Below are positions 6,437 through 7,699 of a stretch of DNA of 7,699 nt, one piece after another. The notes beneath the pieces are model-generated. The model was not told the DNA's origin. It did not search any database and saw nothing but the letters and a program-made list of their open reading frames with translations. The position numbers and the translations under genes are program-made. Position 1 is the stretch's first letter, and every line of letters begins with the position of its first letter. The stretch spans positions 1 through 7,699 of the forward strand of contig JAUUYV010000070.1 in the NCBI GenBank assembly GCA_030590275.1, in the 5' to 3' direction. Source of the DNA: Porticoccaceae bacterium. Its GTDB lineage: Bacteria > Pseudomonadota > Gammaproteobacteria > Pseudomonadales > Porticoccaceae.

Positions 6437-6490
6437 CAGGCTGTTGAAACCGGGTTGTGTGGCCGCCGCTGCATCAAAAACAACCTGCTA
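6434..6490. repeat. Imperfect palindrome joining two convergent stop codons
   Basis: TAGCAGG at 6434-6440 pairs with CCTGCTA at 6484-6490; after one C/A mismatch, TGTT at 6442-6445 pairs with AACA at 6479-6482. The intervening 33 nt are GC-rich in the middle and show no strong second stem. The first three bases are the TAG stop of the LLM gene and the last three are the TAG stop of znuB on the other strand. It could act as a bidirectional transcript-end hairpin, although there is no good T-tract outside the stem. The ends (AGCAGGCTGTTGAAA) look like those of small palindromic intergenic repeats, so a degenerate mobile element is also possible. Confidence 0.6.
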
Positions 6491-7282
6491 GGCACCGGCT
6501 CGTTTTGGCCAAAGCGACGATAAGCCAAACAGGCACCCTCCCCCAACGACAATCGACGGCCCCGCTGGTGTGTCTAAAAACCACGAGGCCGATAAGCCCA
6601 GCAACACCGCGATAGCGGCTATCACGCTCCCAATAATGGCCATTTGCTCGGGGCTGTTGGAAAAGCGTCGAGCGCTGGCGGCGGGGATAATTAAAAGTGC
6701 AGTAATTAGCAGTACCCCGGCGACCTTCATGCCGATGGCCACGACTGCAGCCAGCATAAGTTTTTGCAGGGTTTTAACCCGCAACACGGGAATGCCTTCA
6801 ACCTGCGCCAGATCTTCGTGCACGGTAACCGCGACCAGAGGATCCCATAAGCGCCACAATAACAGCAGTACAACACCGGCCATCAACCAGATAGCGATCA
6901 GCTCGGCGCGGGTTATTGCCAACAAATCACCGAACAGTAATCCCTCCATATTCACCCGAGCATCGGGGATTAAGGCAATAGCGACCAGGCCTAAAGCCAG
7001 GGCCGTGTGCGATAAAATACCCAGCAGCGTGTCCGTCGCGAGCAAATGGAGTTCCTGCAAGCCAATTAATGTTCCCGCCAGTACCAGGCAGGTCAGCAAT
7101 ACTGCAAGGTCGTTGCTGAATGAAAACCACAAGCCAATTGCCACGCCCAGCAAGGCACCATGGGCCAGAGTGTCGCCAAAATAAGCCATACGCTGCCATA
7201 CCATTAGCGAGCCCAATGGCCCTGCTACCGCAGCTATGCCGAGCCCGGCAGCCAGTGCGAAATACAGAAATTCAAGATTCAT
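6488..7282 (-). CDS. znuB: Zinc ABC transporter permease ZnuB
   Basis: Inner-membrane permease of the ZnuABC high-affinity zinc importer (ABC-3 family). From the ATG at 7280-7282 it has 264 residues, close to the 261 of E. coli ZnuB, with seven or eight hydrophobic segments. Landmarks: GPLGSLMVWQRMAYFGDTLA (21-40) followed by HGALLGVA, MEGLLFGDLL (112-121), the cytoplasmic coupling loop VHEDLAQVEGIPVLRVKTLQ (154-173), ALLIIPAASARRF (195-207) and LDTPAGPSIVVGGG (236-249). The frame stays open upstream to a possible start at 7372, but that extension overlaps the znuC end, is not hydrophobic like the family, and lacks homology-like features, so the internal ATG is chosen. The site GAGAGGGCAGGGCGG before it gives a plausible Shine-Dalgarno. 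The gene starts 13 bp after the znuC stop, so the two are one operon. Zur repression is expected from the family, but the control region is outside the window. Confidence 0.95.
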   Translation of the reverse strand: MNLEFLYFALAAGLGIAAVAGPLGSLMVWQRMAYFGDTLAHGALLGVAIGLWFSFSNDLAVLLTCLVLAGTLIGLQELHLLATDTLLGILSHTALALGLVAIALIPDARVNMEGLLFGDLLAITRAELIAIWLMAGVVLLLLWRLWDPLVAVTVHEDLAQVEGIPVLRVKTLQKLMLAAVVAIGMKVAGVLLITALLIIPAASARRFSNSPEQMAIIGSVIAAIAVLLGLSASWFLDTPAGPSIVVGGGCLFGLSSLWPKRAGA

Positions 7283-7295
7283 CCGCCCTGCCCTC

Positions 7296-7699
7296 TCAAT
7301 CGTGGCTATGATCGTGATGGTGGGTATACAGTGCCTGTCGCGAACCAAACAGTTCGACAAAAGCCGGATCAACAGAAACTTGTTGCGGGCTACCCTGACA
7401 GCAGATATGGCGATTCAGGCACACCACCTCGTCGGTTGCTGCCATCACCAGGTGTAAATCGTGGGAGACCATCAAAATAGAGCAATGCAAATGGGTGCGA
7501 ATATCGCTGATTAGCTGGTACAGCACTTCCTGCCCGGTGACATCGACACCCTGCACCGGTTCATCCAGCACCAGAAGGTCGGGTTTTCTCAGCAGTGCGC
7601 GGGCTAATAACACACGTTGAGTTTCTCCGCCCGACAAAGCACGTAATGGCCGCTGCGCCAAATGGCCAGCGCCGGTTTCCTCCAAAGCTTCGATGCACG
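7296..7699 (-). CDS. znuC: Zinc ABC transporter ATP-binding protein ZnuC, N-terminal part missing
   Basis: ATPase subunit that powers zinc import through ZnuB. Only the C-terminal 133 or so residues are visible; the frame is open to the right edge, so Walker A and the Q-loop lie outside. Visible in order: the ABC signature [16 protein letters not shown], Walker [17 protein letters not shown] with the catalytic Glu, the H-loop in [13 protein letters not shown], then [18 protein letters not shown], which is close to the E. coli ZnuC sequence as I know it, and a His-rich end [10 protein letters not shown]. The ICC pair and the His-rich tail are ZnuC hallmarks that separate it from manganese or siderophore ABC ATPases. 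The TTG at 7683-7685 is not a start; coding continues upstream as CIEALEE. The stop TGA at 7296-7298 is followed 13 bp later by znuB. Confidence 0.95.
   Translation of the reverse strand, partial: CIEALEETGAGHLAQRPLRALSGGETQRVLLARALLRKPDLLVLDEPVQGVDVTGQEVLYQLISDIRTHLHCSILMVSHDLHLVMAATDEVVCLNRHICCQGSPQQVSVDPAFVELFGSRQALYTHHHDHSHD

Noticed and set aside
6570..7184. A 204-codon open frame on the plus strand, opposite znuB
   Set aside because: It is rich in Ser, Ala, Thr, Lys and Asn with no domain pattern, and lies entirely antisense to a clear ZnuB with strong family motifs; it is a by-product of codon bias.
7283..7372. N-terminal extension of ZnuB by 30 residues
   Set aside because: It would overlap the end of znuC, encodes a non-family sequence, and the internal ATG at 7282 gives the usual ZnuB length with a plausible ribosome binding site.
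4802..7699. A linked metal-homeostasis island (copper SCO next to zinc ZnuBC)
   Set aside because: The zinc genes are on the opposite strand, convergent, and separated by an unrelated oxidoreductase and a palindrome; nothing in the sequence ties them together.
1..7699. CRISPR array, tRNA, rRNA, insertion sequence or phage genes
   Set aside because: I found no regularly spaced repeats, no tRNA-like cloverleaf and no transposase, integrase or phage-like coding sequence; the window is almost entirely covered by recognisable housekeeping genes.

Overview
The window reads as chromosomal DNA of an aerobic gammaproteobacterium. The main evidence is the gene order: coxC, then a small DUF2909 gene on the opposite strand, then SURF1, a SCO-like unknown, ctaA, ctaB and SCO. 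From memory this matches the cytochrome c oxidase locus of Pseudomonas (PA0108-PA0114 region). Moderate GC and the protein sequences would suit a marine or Cellvibrio-like relative, but genus cannot be decided from the sequence alone.

Layout. Bases 2-802 hold the 3' part of coxC (aa3-type cytochrome oxidase subunit III), followed by a strong intrinsic terminator at 824-851. Bases 875-1192 (minus strand) encode a small two-helix DUF2909 protein with an Ala/Pro-rich tail. A 64-bp divergent intergenic region then leads into a plus-strand assembly operon: SURF1 (1257-2063), an uncharacterised membrane-anchored protein with a CxxxC...H pattern (2056-2709), heme A synthase ctaA (2712-3779), a 95-bp leader containing a hairpin, heme O synthase ctaB (3875-4792) and a SCO/SenC copper chaperone (4802-5494). 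A luciferase-like (LLM) flavin/F420 oxidoreductase follows at 5555-6436 with its own strong ribosome binding site. An imperfect palindrome (6434-6490) separates it from the convergent zinc-uptake genes znuB (6488-7282) and znuC (7296 to the window edge, 5' end missing), both on the minus strand.

How they work together. CtaB farnesylates heme B to heme O and CtaA oxidises heme O to heme A. SURF1 helps heme A insertion into subunit I, and SCO delivers copper to or reduces the CuA site of subunit II. CoxC is the structural subunit III. The segment is therefore the maturation half of an aa3 oxidase locus. The LLM enzyme and the ZnuBC zinc importer are probably unrelated neighbours.

Most of the window is well-known biology. 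The items most worth a second look are the uncharacterised 217-aa protein, which looks like a diverged second SCO/thioredoxin-fold protein; the palindrome that supplies both convergent stop codons; and the structured leader with an anti-Shine-Dalgarno-like stretch before ctaB.
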